Shown one piece after another: positions 1-13,700 of a stretch of DNA of 64,000 nt. The translations under genes and the position numbers were made by a program. Origin of the DNA: Metopolophium dirhodum (lineage: Eukaryota; Arthropoda; Insecta; Hemiptera; Aphididae); NCBI RefSeq assembly GCF_019925205.1, contig NC_083564.1, forward strand, positions 27,752,447-27,816,446, read 5' to 3'. The notes below the pieces were generated by a model, which saw only the letters and a list, made by a program, of their open reading frames with translations, was not told the DNA's origin and did not search any database. Position 1 is the first letter of the stretch, and every line of letters starts with the position of its first letter.

Positions 1-1350
1 GCCTTTTTTTTTAATAATAATAATAATGGAGAAATTATTTTTATATAAAATGCGTGTCATTTAATATGTAAGATGATGAACGTATTTTTTTTAAATATTA
101 TACTATTAAATAAAATGCATTTTCAGACTAGATTATTGGGGTCCTGACCCCTCCCGGTGACTCGTGTCTCGTACAGTCGTACATGTTGAATGTTGTGTTT
201 TTACATGATTAAGAAAAACAAATTTTATCATACGATACGAGGGATTTGTAAAAACTTTTCGTCGTTTCAAATTAATTTTCAATTAATATCGTGATTTTTT
301 TTTTTGTTATAAATTTACATTGTGATTTTGAGCAGTATTTACATTGACACAGAAAATCTCAAAATCCCCGTTTGGGTGGGGCTAAAAGGGTGAAAAATAC
401 TTTACTACCTATTCTCGTAACTACCAAATGTACAAAAAAATTGTTTATCCTAATCGGTCGAGCCGTTACGGGGAGGTTCGTACACTAACACCGTGACACG
501 AGATTTTTATATATTAGATGATTGAAAACTCAAAAATTTTACATGGACTTATAAGCTACCTACGTGTTCTGAAAATGATCTGGGCCCTCCCCATAACAAA
601 TTCTTAAATACGCCACTGCCACTAACTACTAAGTGTACTTATCTATAATTCAGATTATTATACACAATATACTAGTTGATTAATCATGAAACCTATAAAG
701 CTATAGTTGTCGTGCCAAACAGTGAGAAACTGAGAACGCCTCACCGAGAACTGAGAAGGTTCTGGGCTTCTGCCTTCTCTTATCACACGTTCGTTCGGTA
801 TTCTGTATATTATAATCCAAGATATATTTATAAATACACCTTGTTATATTCTTAATTCATGGTGGAAATTATTGATATTATCAGCCTATACCAGAACGAT
901 AAGCACTAATTATTGTCTACGGATGTCTGATGAAATAAAAAAAAATTAATATTGATGTCTGTGACGGATGTAGAATGTAGATAGATTGTCGCCGAAATGT
1001 CAGACCTCGACGTCGTGTAACCATTCTATCTGCAACTAGTTCTACAACTTACTTTCCTAATTTCCTATATAATTCCGGCGTCCGGCCACCGTAGTCCATG
1101 GTTGATGTTGTATTATTGTCATTATTGTTCTGTGATATTATTTATTCAATATTATCATAATATTATGCAATTAGTAATTATTCCCGATGATATCATATAA
1201 AAATATGAGTGTGTTATCTTTAGGTGTAACGCAAAAACCGCATGCTGATTGCTGAATGAATATAATATAGAAATTGATCATATATTCTGGAAATTTGTCT
1301 TTCTATCATTCGGTAGCTTACCACACTTACAAAACAACTTTTCAACCAAA
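1..1350. other. Upstream non-coding region with repeat fragments
   Basis: No coding region is supported here. Around 430-525 a stretch (motifs GGTCGAGCCGTTACGGGGAG and ACACCGTGACACGAGA, then TTTTTATATATTAGAT) resembles the 3' end of RTE-type LINEs in arthropods. This is from memory and of modest confidence. Around 600-618 the string AAATACGCCACTG looks like one terminus of a CAGTGGCGTATTT-type hAT element. The last few hundred bases are presumably promoter and 5'UTR of the GrpE gene that follows. Confidence 0.35.
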
Positions 1351-3672
1351 ATGACTTCAATTATAAACTATCCATTCCGGATCTGTAGGTCTGTCTTGAC
1401 TACTTCATTGGCAACGGAAAGTAGGTGAGTTAAATTTTATCAGAATACAATATTTGTAGTAATTTGTATAGTTCATGTTACCTACATAATAGTTACATAT
1501 AGTTTTAATTGGGGTAGTCTGTAATTATATAATTAATGAGATTTAAGGGTAACAATCATGTTACAGAATTCTAGTTGTTTAATTAACTATTAAATTATAT
1601 GTAATGAAATAAAATTGTTTTAATACCTAATCTATATGACTGTATTGTTGGAAGTCAGGAAGTGGTCATTTTTAGGTTCAATGTTGTATTCACACAGAGT
1701 CTGATTTTGTTTTGTTTCTATTTTAAAAATAATTGTCCTGAATTTGTTGGGGGCAAATTTGAGTTGCTGTTTGGTTTTGGTTTTTTGTTCTGCATGAACC
1801 TGGCGTAAGAAGTATTAAGCCATGACTTTCACCAAAATATAAGAAATATGTTAAAAATTCATAATATTATACTTATTGATATAGGTATCATAGGTACTTC
1901 AGAGGGACTTATACAAGGGACGATGTAAGGGTCAGATTCCCCCCATATGTCTTTTTTAAAATTTTCTAAAATAGTGAGCTTTGTGTTAGGGAGTTATTAC
2001 AAGTAAACATAAAAAAAATGGCTAAAATTGTTGTTCATTTTTATTTTGTCACATCTCGAAGGCATTTCATTACACTAATGACTAATTAGTATTCAGTAAT
2101 CAACAATCATACATCAATTTCATAAATATAATTATTACAAGAATACATTTTGACCAACCGACGACGCCCGCATGTCCGGGCAGATAATAATACATTTTTC
2201 TACATAAGAACAAGTTTTAAGAAATAATAAAATAATGCACGGATGGGTTTACGCATTTATGCTATAATATATTATCAATTTTGTATCAATAAGGACAGTG
2301 GACATTCCTATCAAATACATTCCAATTGGCAATTAGTGCTGAAAAAACAATTGATAAATTGACAATTTAACAATTAAATTAAATTGTATACTATGCTTAA
2401 TAAAGTGTTTGTATTTTTGAAATAAAATATATTAAATATATATGTTTTGTTATTTATTATTTTAATGTGCAGGTTCCTAGGTTTAACATTTTTTTCTGAT
2501 CCCTTCCTCCAAATAAAAATGTAGTAAATGATTGGATATTTTTATTATTGTTCAACTAGAAATTATAAATAGGAAAATTAAACTGTCTGAATGGTATAAA
2601 AAAAATTGTAAACATATTGTAAAAGTATCTATTGTTTAGTATATCTTTTATTCAGATTAAATGTAACTATATAGAAAATAAATATATATTGGTCAACCAC
2701 AATTATTTATAAGGATGCAAATTTCAAATGTAATTGAATGTTGTTACTTTTCAGGATAAATGGTATAATGGGCTACAACATTATTCATCGTAAAATGTCA
2801 GATGCTGCTGCTGATGAGTGTAAAGAACAATTAAAAGAAAGTAAAGATAAGATTGATATTGAAGCACTTGTAAAACAAAATGAAAATTTACATGAAGAAA
2901 ATAAAAATTTAACTGTATGTTTCAAATATTATATATAGAATACAGATAGAAGATAATATTTATGATACTCTATGATACTTATCAATAATTTATTGTATAT
3001 AGGAAAAGGTTAGGAGATATTTAGCCGAAACAGAAAACATACGCAAACGTACTGTTAAAGAAACTGCTGATGCTAAAATTTATGCAATTCAAGGATTTTG
3101 TAAAGATTTGCTAGATGTAAGAATAGCAATTTAGTTTAAACATTTAATTACTTATCATAGTTTATAACTTCATAAGTAATAACACAATACTTTCACTAGG
3201 TGGCCGACAGTTTAAGTAAAGCTACTGAATGTGTACCGAAAGAAGCAGTATGTGATAGTAATCCACATTTGAAACATTTATATGAAGGCTTGGTGACTAC
3301 TGAATCACAATTACAAACAGTTAGTATTACAAACAATAAATAATATAAAATATATGTATTAAATATTAATTAACTGATAAATAAATATTACAAATTTTAT
3401 CTATTTATAGATTTTCCAAAGACATGGGTTAATGTCTATAAATCCTTTAAATGAAAAATTTGATCCCAATTCTCATAAAGCTTTATTTGAACAGGTAACT
3501 TCTTGTATAGTTAAAATTATAAAAGAATTATAAATAATGTTATTTTCTTTTTTAGGTTGTTGAAGGCAAAGAAGGAGGTATAGTGGTTGTAGTTTCCCAA
3601 ATTGGATATAAATTACATGAGCGTATCGTAAGAGCAGCTGCTGTTGGAATCAGCAAGGAACCAAATCAATAA
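1351..3672 (+). CDS. Roe1: Mitochondrial GrpE protein homologue (nucleotide exchange factor of mtHsp70)
   Basis: Six exons: 1351-1424, 2755-2914, 3003-3116, 3200-3319, 3411-3494 and 3556-3672. All junctions are GT-AG and in phase, giving about 222 residues, the usual length for mitochondrial GrpE. GrpE releases ADP from matrix Hsp70 so that it can cycle during protein import and folding. Exon 1 encodes a basic, hydroxylated N-terminus (MTSIINYPFRICRSVLTTSL) that fits a matrix-targeting presequence. Residues from exons 2-3 form the long charged helix, with the family signature ending in RYLAETENIRKRT. The C-terminal beta domain has FQRHGLMSINPLNEKFDP and the terminal GGIVVVVSQIGYKLHERIVR. The stop codon overlaps an AATAAA at about 3668. 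The first ATG after an in-frame gap was chosen as start. Function and compartment follow from the family; the gene symbol is the Drosophila one. Confidence 0.93.
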
Positions 3673-4227
3673 AAATCTATTAAGTCTTTAATTTAAGTAT
3701 CTGTTGTGAAAATAATCAAGAATATAAATGAATATACAGCCCATAGTTTAAGTAGATTTAAAAAAAAAATTATGTAGTTTATTTTTTTCACACAGTTATT
3801 TGAAATTAATTATACTTATTGTGATATAATATGCTACATACAAACCTTATTCCATGATCTGACAGGTATAATTGTATTGACTAAGGATTTAGTAGAGAAA
3901 TAATTAAATAATTATAATATAATATGTTTAATGCGTATAAAAGGGTAATAACTAATAAAAGAATGAAGATACTTGTTTGTCATTACTTAATCAAAATAAA
4001 GACTAGTACATACAGTGTATTGTTCAAATTTAGATTTTGAAAGAAATTATGATAATTTTGTTTACGTTACGATTAAGGAATAATGAAGCACATTTACAAA
4101 TAGACAATATTAAATTCTTTTAAAAGTTTTCTCTAAACTTCAAACTAAAAACAAATATTGAACATTTTAAAGAACTAAAGAAGTATGTGGACATATCAAA
4201 TTCTAAGTGGAGCAAAAGTACTAATAT

Positions 4228-4868
4228 ACAACTGATTTTTTTTCTTGTCTGCCATCACATTTTAGGGTAACTAAACTGTATAACTACTTCAATTTTTAAC
4301 GTAGGGGTTTACTTTTGGTAGCAGAATAGGAAAAACAGGAGATTTTGTGCAAAATCCAGCATCAAGATAATCGATCTTATTTTATTGGTGTTACTAAAAA
4401 AAGAATAAGATTAAATACTTGAACTTTTCACCAGATGTTAATATTAGCTTTTCCTTGACATTTATTAACCTATTTATAGACATTTCAATTTTTTTTTTTA
4501 TAAATTTATACATTTTTTTTGCTTACATAAAGCGTTTGGCAATTAGGTTCCTAATAAGTCAATGTTATAGCTATTTAAAAATATTTAAGATACGTATTAT
4601 GACTGATTTATAAAATGTTTAACTTTTATGGCTAAGGATTGAAAATTTAAAACAAGGCTCCATGTAAATAGGTTATACATAAATTACTTTATTCACAATA
4701 ATATCATCAAATATACTTGGCAATATCATAGGCTGACTGACCGTTTTCGCTCAGAATCGTTTTTCTTATACAATATTATATCATTGAATTCAAATTTAAC
4801 ACCATCCATTACAGTGACCCACTTGTAACCTACTGTACAGCAGAGCGACATCCACTTATCCACCTTTT
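4228..4868 (-). repeat. Partial copy of the GATTCTGAGCG repeat family
   Basis: The right part (about 4732-4867) matches 23180-23314 almost base for base, and 51690-51830 as its reverse complement. It includes CGCTCAGAATCG and CAGCAGAGCGACATCCACTT. The left part is a diverged version of the sequence at 22490-23100. There is no coding capacity. Compared with the other copies it lacks the outer end, so it is a truncated insertion. Strand is given relative to the copy at 51683. Confidence 0.7.
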
Positions 4869-7174
4869 TTTTTTTGGTTTTGACAATTCAACTTCAAATT
4901 TGTTTGAAATTGGAAATTTAATTGAAGAACAATGATTTTAGTTATTTGGTTGATAAAAAAATATTATTTGTGATACTTGAAATTTTAACTTATTTAATAC
5001 ACAATGAATGATCACAATCAAATGCAATATTTTCTACAAAAATTAATTCAACCTATTGTATTACTAATAGTAAAAAAACACATTAAAATAAACAGATATA
5101 TCATATATAATGTATTGATATTAAAATTAAAGTATATGTAGTTGAAAATTTCTAGGAGGGGGGAAATGGCGCCCCACTACAGCAGGTGTCCTTGACCTTA
5201 AGAATTGTTCAAATTGTAAAAAATTGCCTGTACCTAATGGTTTAAAAATTTTTGTGGGTTCTTATTTTAATATGCATCCCGAACCATGTGTCTGTGCACG
5301 TTTATTACAGTGACTTATTCTTCAATGGCGAGGTAGGTAACACCTACCATATTATATCAGTGGTTAATTTTGTCCCGTTTTTATTTGATGTATTCTGAAT
5401 TATTTTTATATGCAATTTTTTTTAAATTGATAACATAATTTATAACATACCAATCGGCCGAGGTAAACACAATATCTAGATATCCGCACTGTATTGGTTT
5501 CTTAACATTCAAAAACATATACAAGTACATTTATACTTTATAATGATACTATATATCATTATGTCCAAATATAAACAACTGCTAAATGAATGATTGACAA
5601 TATTGACATTAGATAATTGAGCCCAAGAAAAAAATTCCTGCCTGAAACATCTTGTATCCAGGCCAACCCTGCATAGGATTGATTAGTTTTATACATAATA
5701 AATTTACACCAAACATTAAAATATAAACACCAATATTTAATTAAAAATACAATTTTAGGTATTTCCTCATTGTTAAAAAAACACATTTAAACCATACATC
5801 CATATTTAAGTATAAATACCATAATTATTATAAAACATAACAAACATACGTTTTTGAAAAGCAACAATTTGAGTTCATTAAACATATATTGTAATTTAAA
5901 TGAAAGGGATTGAATGCAGTTTTTTACACGCATTAAGTACTACATATTTTCATTCTAATGATCATTACCAATAAGACAATAAGTAACCATTTGAGAACCC
6001 AAGGAGATAGTTTTAGAATTCTTAGAAAATTTTGAGTTTATACAAATTTGAATGAGTGACTTTTAATTTTACCCAGCTGTAAAAGTTTAAAATGTCTGTA
6101 TTATTATTATTATTTATTGAAAACAAAATGTGTAAAAACAATCTTCAGTAAGCTTCCACACTAAAAGGGTCAAATTCAAGTTGGTTTATACATTTTTATT
6201 GCACCTTTAAGTCAATTGAAATCTTAAAAGTAACATAACAAATTTTTATTGAATGAAAGAGTAACTACTGTTACGTATGTTTATGTGTACATGTTTCAAA
6301 AATATCTATTCATTCTCAATCGTTAATAGTCATTTAGTTCTCATAATCAAAATGCATAAATACAAAATTGTCTCAGCGTAACTAACAAGTAAATAACTCT
6401 ATCAATCCCCTTAAAATATTAAAACTAATTAAATTTGATGAAGCTAGTTAAGTATTAAGAACAAACTTTACAAAAAAAAGTTTTCAAAAAACAAGAAGAA
6501 ACAATTTATAGGATAAAAGATGTAATTCAATATTTATTTTTATACATCGCTATTTGCTATCTATTCAAATTTAATTTAATTTATAAAGTTTGTGCATACT
6601 ATATCATTAAATTAATTTAAATGTGTAAGAGTATGTTAATATTTAAATTAGTAAGGAAATAATTTTGAATACAAAATTACAATTTATGATCTAATAAATA
6701 AACAATACAAATGTCAAATATACTTATATAATAATAAATTATTGTGTATGTAAAAATATTTCAATAATAAAATTGTTCAAACATAAGAAACCATAGGTTT
6801 TTAAGTACATTATTGTTATATAAACACACTATCCAAGAAAAATCACCAAGAATGTCAATTTGACTAATATCATTGTAGTACACACTTAGTTAAAAAAAAA
6901 AAAATGCATGAAAAAGTAAAAAAAGTTACCATTTAAAATTCAGAAATAATAGTTGATACAAAAGGTGACAAATGTCTATAATTATTTTACTCAAAAATGA
7001 AATTAGCTATATAAAAAAAGCAGACATTCTAAGTGATTTAACAGTAATGTATACATCAATGCAAATAACAACATACAAATAACTACAACTACACACTAAA
7101 GATATATTTAAGTATAAAACCAAAATAATTACCTGATCAATATTGACGGAATAATGTTTTGACATAATATTTAA

Positions 7175-7176
<2 letters not shown>

Positions 7177-7222
<46 letters not shown>
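7177..7222. repeat. TAA trinucleotide microsatellite
   Basis: About 15 perfect TAA units in AT-rich intergenic DNA. A second, shorter run of the same motif lies near 24980-25007. No function is suggested; it would be a length-variable marker. Confidence 0.95.
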
Positions 7223-7224
<2 letters not shown>

Positions 7225-9338
7225 TAAGTAATAACAGCGAAACGAAGCAGTTTGTTAACTAAGCACCATAAGGACTTGATGATCACAAAAATTATTTTTA
7301 ATAATATACACAAATAATAATTAATCTAAGGTAATAATAATAAATGCATATTTCAAATAAAAGAAATAATAAATCAATGATAAAAAATAATAATAAAACT
7401 ATACACTAAAATTGGTTTGAAAAAGGTTTGTTCATAACAATTGAGTAAAATATGTACGTCAATAATTTATATACTAAAAATTATAAACAAAAAAAAATTA
7501 AGGAAATATATCAAAGTTTCACACTAACACAAGCAGTTTAATGCATACTTTAATCATTATGACATTGAATGGTTTACCTAATCTAGACTATAAGATAACA
7601 TATCTAAATTACTTTTAAAAAAATGCTTCATCCACATGCGATATGTCATTTAAGTTCGAAGAAAAATCCATTTCTAAGGAATCATTTCCAAATGCCATCA
7701 TACTAAATAAGCAAAACAATATATTTTTTTTTAAGCCAATAAAATAAATAAAACATTTATATTATTATACATTAAATTAACAATACTAAAATCAGTAAAT
7801 GTACTCAATACATGCGGCATACATTTAATGCAACTTTATTAATTGTTTTCAGTTATGTTTGAGATTGAAAAGCGATCAATACTGAAACTATGGATTAAAA
7901 TATTTGTTAAAACCTAAGTTTTGATAAATTTAAAAATTATTAACACATTAGCACACATTAGCGTTAGCCTACCTATGATAACATTTATGGTTCAAAGCAC
8001 ACCTTTAAAAAAGCCAATATTAAGTTTTAAACATAACCTTATTAATTTTATTAATTTTTGTATCAAATAAAATCAATCATACTTCATCTATCGTACTATG
8101 TTTTAAAATACAGTTCTTAATACATAAATGCAACCTATACAATCTAATAAGACAGGAGTATACTAAAGGAATTAGGTTTTTATATTCTATTCTATCGATG
8201 AATTGATGAAAGGTAACAGATGTAATAAAATAATAAAAAAAAATTAACATCCAAATTGTCTCGGAACTTTATCCCAGGATCATAGTACAGGCATTCCTAA
8301 ATCCCGTCATAGGATGGCGGCTGAAAAAAACGACCCTGGACGGTACTTTTCAGATGTACTGTTGAGTCAAAGCAAAATTAAAAATTATTTTTTTTTTAAT
8401 AGAAATACATTTTACAGTAATTTTTTTATTATAATATTTGGAACCTTTGTAAAAATAATAATATATATTAAACTGTAAGTCGAGAATATAAGACATAAAT
8501 AAATCTGTCGAACAAAGTCTCTAGTATTGAATATAAACTATTAATACAGTAGTTATCATTTATTATTTTTATCACCATTTATCAAAATATTTTTTAAAAG
8601 ATTATGTAAAATTCATCAATGCAGATAAAAAAAAAATTGTTATTTTAACAGTATGCACTGCATTATGCAAAATCTGCTTCATACTAGACTATAATTTAGT
8701 ATTAAACGGATATATTTTTAGTAATTTGTGATATTAGTTATTAGTAATTACTAAATGTATATGCATTGGTAGTTTTTTGCAGCATTCTATTAAAAATGTA
8801 GTTAGTCATGATCACAAATCACATATTATTGATAAAATATTATATTTATAATCATTCATTTAATAATTTTTTTACTCTCATTGTTTTAAGTATTAACACA
8901 AAAAAAATCACATGTTGTGTATATTTAAATTAAAGTAATGTAAATCCTAGAATGCTGTGTCATACAGGCCAAATGATAAATATGAAAAAAAAATTCTCAT
9001 TACAAAATAAGTTCTAAATTGTAATAAGTACCTGACTGGCCTGACCTGTAGTTTCGCCTATGCTGGTAATTGAAATATGTATTGTCAGTGATTTTTTAAC
9101 TAACAAACATGTTTAGATTTATTTAGACTTAAAAAAATTATTTATATTATATAAAAAGTAACATTAATTTCTCATAGGTCATTCAAATTTAGTGTGAGAA
9201 TAAAACAATTATATTAAATGACAAAAAATGACAACTACTGTAATATTAATTGAAAAAGAAACTGGCAAATTCATACTTAAAATTAAAAGTTTTTGATATT
9301 TTTTAGTACCTAATTATTTTTTTATTTATGTTTTTTAA

Positions 9339-9628
9339 CATGTTCACTGCAGATTATATTTTTATATACTTGTCGTGACGCTGAAAAAATTATAGTTTTA
9401 AAAAAAAATTTCCTAAAAATTTAAAAATTAAAATACCAGTTTACACGGTTTGCACTTGATTATGAAACAATGCTTATAGAAGACGCTGACAAAAAACCAA
9501 AAGTTTAATCGTAATGCTGACCAAATTATAGTCCATTAAATAACAAGATATATGACGCCAATTGGCGTCATTCAGCATATGCAAACTATGTAAAATGACG
9601 CCTTTAGGCGTCATCCGCAGTGAACGTG
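9339..9628. mobile_element. piggyBac-like MITE with TTAA target duplication
   Basis: A 290-bp element lies between two TTAA tetranucleotides (9335-9338 and 9629-9632). The ends are inverted repeats: CATGTTCACTGCAGAT on the left and the reverse complement of ATCCGCAGTGAACGTG on the right. TTAA duplication is the hallmark of piggyBac-type insertion. Inside, near 9554-9617, are two small palindromes built on TGACGCC/GGCGTCA. No reading frame is present, so it is non-autonomous and would need a transposase from elsewhere. Confidence 0.75.
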
Positions 9629-10443
9629 TTAAATTAATTTAAGTTAATAAATTTAGATTTCATAACTTAATAGGGATTTAATTTTAATGGGCAATTAATA
9701 TTTGTTGTAATAATATAAATGAGTAATATTATAATGAATTTTTAATAAATTTAAATTTTAAGGCTCCATATAATATTTACATATTATTAATAAAAAGTAT
9801 GGTCGTGCATTATATATACCAAAAAAATAAAATATAATAAAATGGCAAAAAACTGATATAGGTACGTGCTGGTTACATAAATATTAGCATGAAATCAGTA
9901 GTGTACATAGTACTTCAAACCATATCAACAGAGTTAAATTTATTCTATGTACACCAATTGAAAGGATAAAAAATAATAATAATATTTTCATTAGAAGTGA
10001 GCGAGCATTTAAGTTTGGTTCTATAAAAATATACTAAGTAACTAACACTATAATTTATATTATAATATTGCAATAATATTTCTACTTAAGTAAAATACAA
10101 GCTGATTGCACACCCAAAGTTAAGCCAATCTGGGTTTAATAAAACAAGAACTCGTTGATAATGAATGTTTGATGATAGTTTTTCAATATTTGGATTATAT
10201 ATATATAAGTACTATTTTTAGGCTAATAATTAATAATGTAATAGAAGTTGTAAAGAATATTAATATGTTATAAAAGTTTGTTTAAATTTAGTATATATTT
10301 TATAGTAAATTGAATATGGGAATGTTTAAAAAATGAACAATATTTCCTTTTTTAAACTTAACTATACTAAAAAATTTAAATATATTCTAAGCTACACACG
10401 CTGTTTAAAATTTAAACGAAAATAAGATAATTTAATCAAAAAA

Positions 10444-10540
10444 TTATTTTAATACATACATCTTATTTATGAAAATAAGATATACATACACAAAACATAC
10501 ACAGGAGATCACTGCGACCCATGTCACCAAATCAAACTGC
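10444..10540 (-). other. Possible alternative STAT C-terminal exon
   Basis: Downstream of the STAT stop codon, an acceptor (TTTTCACAG) opens a 32-codon frame that ends in TAA at 10444-10446. The sequence AATAA|GTAAGA at the STAT stop is itself a good donor. If it were used, it would remove the stop and join this exon in phase, adding QFDLVTWVAVISCV and a hydrophobic tail. A poly(A) signal at 10649-10654 lies between the two, which argues that the main transcript ends first. I regard this exon as speculative. Confidence 0.2.
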
Positions 10541-10648
10541 CTGTGAAAATACGAGTGAAAACTCAAAAACAATAATTAAAGATGTCTATAATTAACTACC
10601 TGTTAATAGTGGTAAATATTAATATTTACTTAAAATTAAAAATATAAT

Positions 10649-10654
10649 TTTATT
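10649..10654 (-). terminator. Poly(A) signal of the STAT gene
   Basis: AATAAA on the minus strand, about 115 bases past the STAT stop codon, is the nearest canonical polyadenylation signal. It supports a short 3'UTR for the main transcript. Confidence 0.5.
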
Positions 10655-10767
10655 TATAATTATAAACTTACTCACTCACTTCTAATTAATATAATCTCTT
10701 TTAAACTCAAACAAAACTAAATTAAAGCTAAAAGTAATTATGCATTAAATTATTGGAAGTATAATTC

Positions 10768-13700
10768 TTACTTATTTACTGGTTCGCTGTGCACTGATGA
10801 CGTTTCTCTAATGCTACAATTTCCAGGGCTGTTTACATGAAACATGTGGTTCTGAGGAGTGTTTGGATAGCTATTCATTCCTTGTCCGTTGGTTCCAGGT
10901 CCGCCCCAACCAGGAACATGCGTAACTAGTAATGGCTTTAAATATCCATTACTTGTAACAGGTGTGCTAATATCTAAATTATGAAATAAAATAATTATAT
11001 CAAACAAAGTAAAAATTAAAATATTTTAGAATAGGGTTGCTTTTTATTTCAGTTTAAAATAAGAGACATTCAATTTTAGGAGATACAGAGGGTATCTATA
11101 ACCTTATTATGCCTAATTTCAAAATCCCAATTATATACTAATTAAAATTGTTAATGTTAAGTAAAAGGATTATTTTTGCATTTTTTCAGTAAAAAAACAT
11201 AGTTATTTTGGAGACATGTTATTAAATAAAATATTTAACATTCAATAATCGGCTACCATTAGGTTTCACAATCATAAGTAGAAAGAACAATAATATTTAA
11301 TTTGATAAAACAACAATGAACCTTACACGACATAAGTTACATGAGATAACAAGTAATTGAATGTTATGACTCGAGGTGAAGTTTTACTGTATAACAGACG
11401 ACAGATAAAAATTAATTGACAGTTAGAACGTTTAGAAGATCATTGAGGGAAGCAAAAATTTAAATAAAATATAAATATCAGAAATGTATTTTAATGGTTT
11501 TCGTAAACCTGAATTTTTCAAGTCACTGGATTTTTTTTTTAGAGGAAACCAGAATTATTTATGATCTTAATGACTATCTTTAAATCAACCTGTATTGTCG
11601 CGCCTAAGTCAAGAAGATTGGCAGCACTATTTTACAATGGTTTTTTGAATTGATACTACAATTTAAGTAATAAAATAAAAATATATGAATACTTGGTGGT
11701 TGTGTATAGTATTTTCCGAATGCTTGATTTTTATCAATATCTGGATATAACTTTGTTAGATATGGCAAGTCCAATAGTCTATCAGCCAAGTTTCGAATTG
11801 ATAAATCTTTAGCTGAGAAAGGATGTAAACTATAGGCATCTGAATCATTGGCTGAAAAAAAAAAACAGAAAATATTAAAATAACTAAATATTTTTATTAT
11901 TAATCTAATGACATGTAGAACTTACATCCAGCCCAGGCAACAGTTAGCCCACCTAGTTCTGAATCAGAAAATCTTAATAAAAATGTACCCGTAGCATATC
12001 TTGTCAACATCTCTTCTGCGTCAGACTTTCTTATGAATCCCATGATGGCACTACATATTTTGTGTTATAATATTAACTTATAATATAATATAGTATATAC
12101 AATTGTTTTCTAGTAATTACCCATCAGTCCAAGGACCTTTTAGATGTTCTCTAGTTATTTTCATCACGGCATAAAACCATTCCCAAAACGTGAAACTTCT
12201 TTGTGGCAATGGTTCTTTACAAAATTGTGACCATGACAAAACCATATGATTAAAATCCACATTTTGCATTCTGAAAATATATTTTTTAATTATTTTGATA
12301 ACTTAAAGTATTATTAAATTAATCTATTAACCTAAAAGCTTTTTCTGCCAAAAATGTCAAGCTTTCTTCTGAGAGACCACGACCTGTAGCTGCAGAAAAC
12401 TTCATGTTTAAAGCTTCTGCCACGTTTCTCCATGGTACTTTGTCGGGAACATTAAATGGAACACGGCCAGGTTCAGCAAAAGCATTATCCCAAGTTACAG
12501 TAGCCCAAGCATGAGGATCTTGATTCCCATGCACAATAACTACCACAGGTAATGACAAATTCCACACCTAAAATATTTTTTTTTAATATTACACACTTAT
12601 TTAACATTTTTTGTTGAAATCTGTAATGATATAAATTATATAACATAATACCTTCTAATTATTTTTCTAATACTTTTTAATCAAAATCGGTAGTGTAAAA
12701 TTAATTTTAAATATTTTTAAAGAGCAATATGTTATTACACTGTACTAATTTTTTTCCATAGGATAACTTCATGTGATATATTTTATTCTTTAGTTTAATA
12801 TTTGTTTAAATAATCAAATTAAAAATTACAAGAAAACTTACCTCAAATTGGAGTTCATTACCAATGAAAAATTTGGAAGAAAATAAAATTGAAAATTTTT
12901 CATCCATAACAGATTCTGTGCCTTTTTTTTCAGTACGCTTAATTTTCTTTAGTTGCATACTTCTATTATATTTTACATAATACACATTATTATTTGACTG
13001 ACTTATAAAAGATTGCAAATTAAAAGTTATAATTTACCGGAAATTGGTTGATAAATGTCTCTGCACTGGTTGATATTCCATTTTTCCAGTGCAGTTTAAT
13101 ATTTCACCACAAGATTCTCCATCTGGTTTATTTCTTCCAATTATTTGGTTCGCTTGAGATTCACTGACTATAGATACTTTAACCTAATACAGTTAATATC
13201 ATAATTATGGCTAGGATTTATATTCATTAATATATTTTTATTGCCAGTGGTTTTTAAGAATTTGTTTATTTATGTCCATAAATCCCACCATATTAATATA
13301 AATAGTCAAATTTTTTAATTTACATATTTTAAATACAAACATAAGAATTGCATGTTTTTTGGTATATTTTGGCAGTGGGTAAGGAATAAAATATAAGGGA
13401 CCGGTCCAACGTGTGATCTACTGATAACAGATACCTATATTTTACACTATAGTACCTACTATACCTAAATAACTATCGATACAATATGGATATTACGACT
13501 TAACCTATATAATTATCAATATTATATGAATTTTTTGACAGTATTGTATTTTTAAAATATCATTCAGATATCATTTAGCGTTTGTTTGTGTCATTTCGTT
13601 TATTGGTCAATTATTTTAATTTTTTTTTCACGAGTGAGTACAATATTTTTTGATTTAACATTCTAGTTTTGTACTGATTTAAAATGAATTCTACTACAAC

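Larger units (their letters stand above)
3700..10640. other. Gene-poor AT-rich region between GrpE and STAT
   Basis: About 7 kb with no exon I can support; the short frames in it are chance openings in AT-rich DNA. It holds a partial copy of the common repeat with the GATTCTGAGCG motif (about 4228-4868), a TAA microsatellite near 7177-7220 and a piggyBac-like MITE at 9339-9628. Parts of the right end may be STAT 3'UTR. Confidence 0.6.

Noticed and set aside
5559..5786. 75-codon minus-strand frame in the 3.7-10.6 kb gap
   Set aside because: Hydrophobic by base composition; no start context, neighbours or motif to support a gene.
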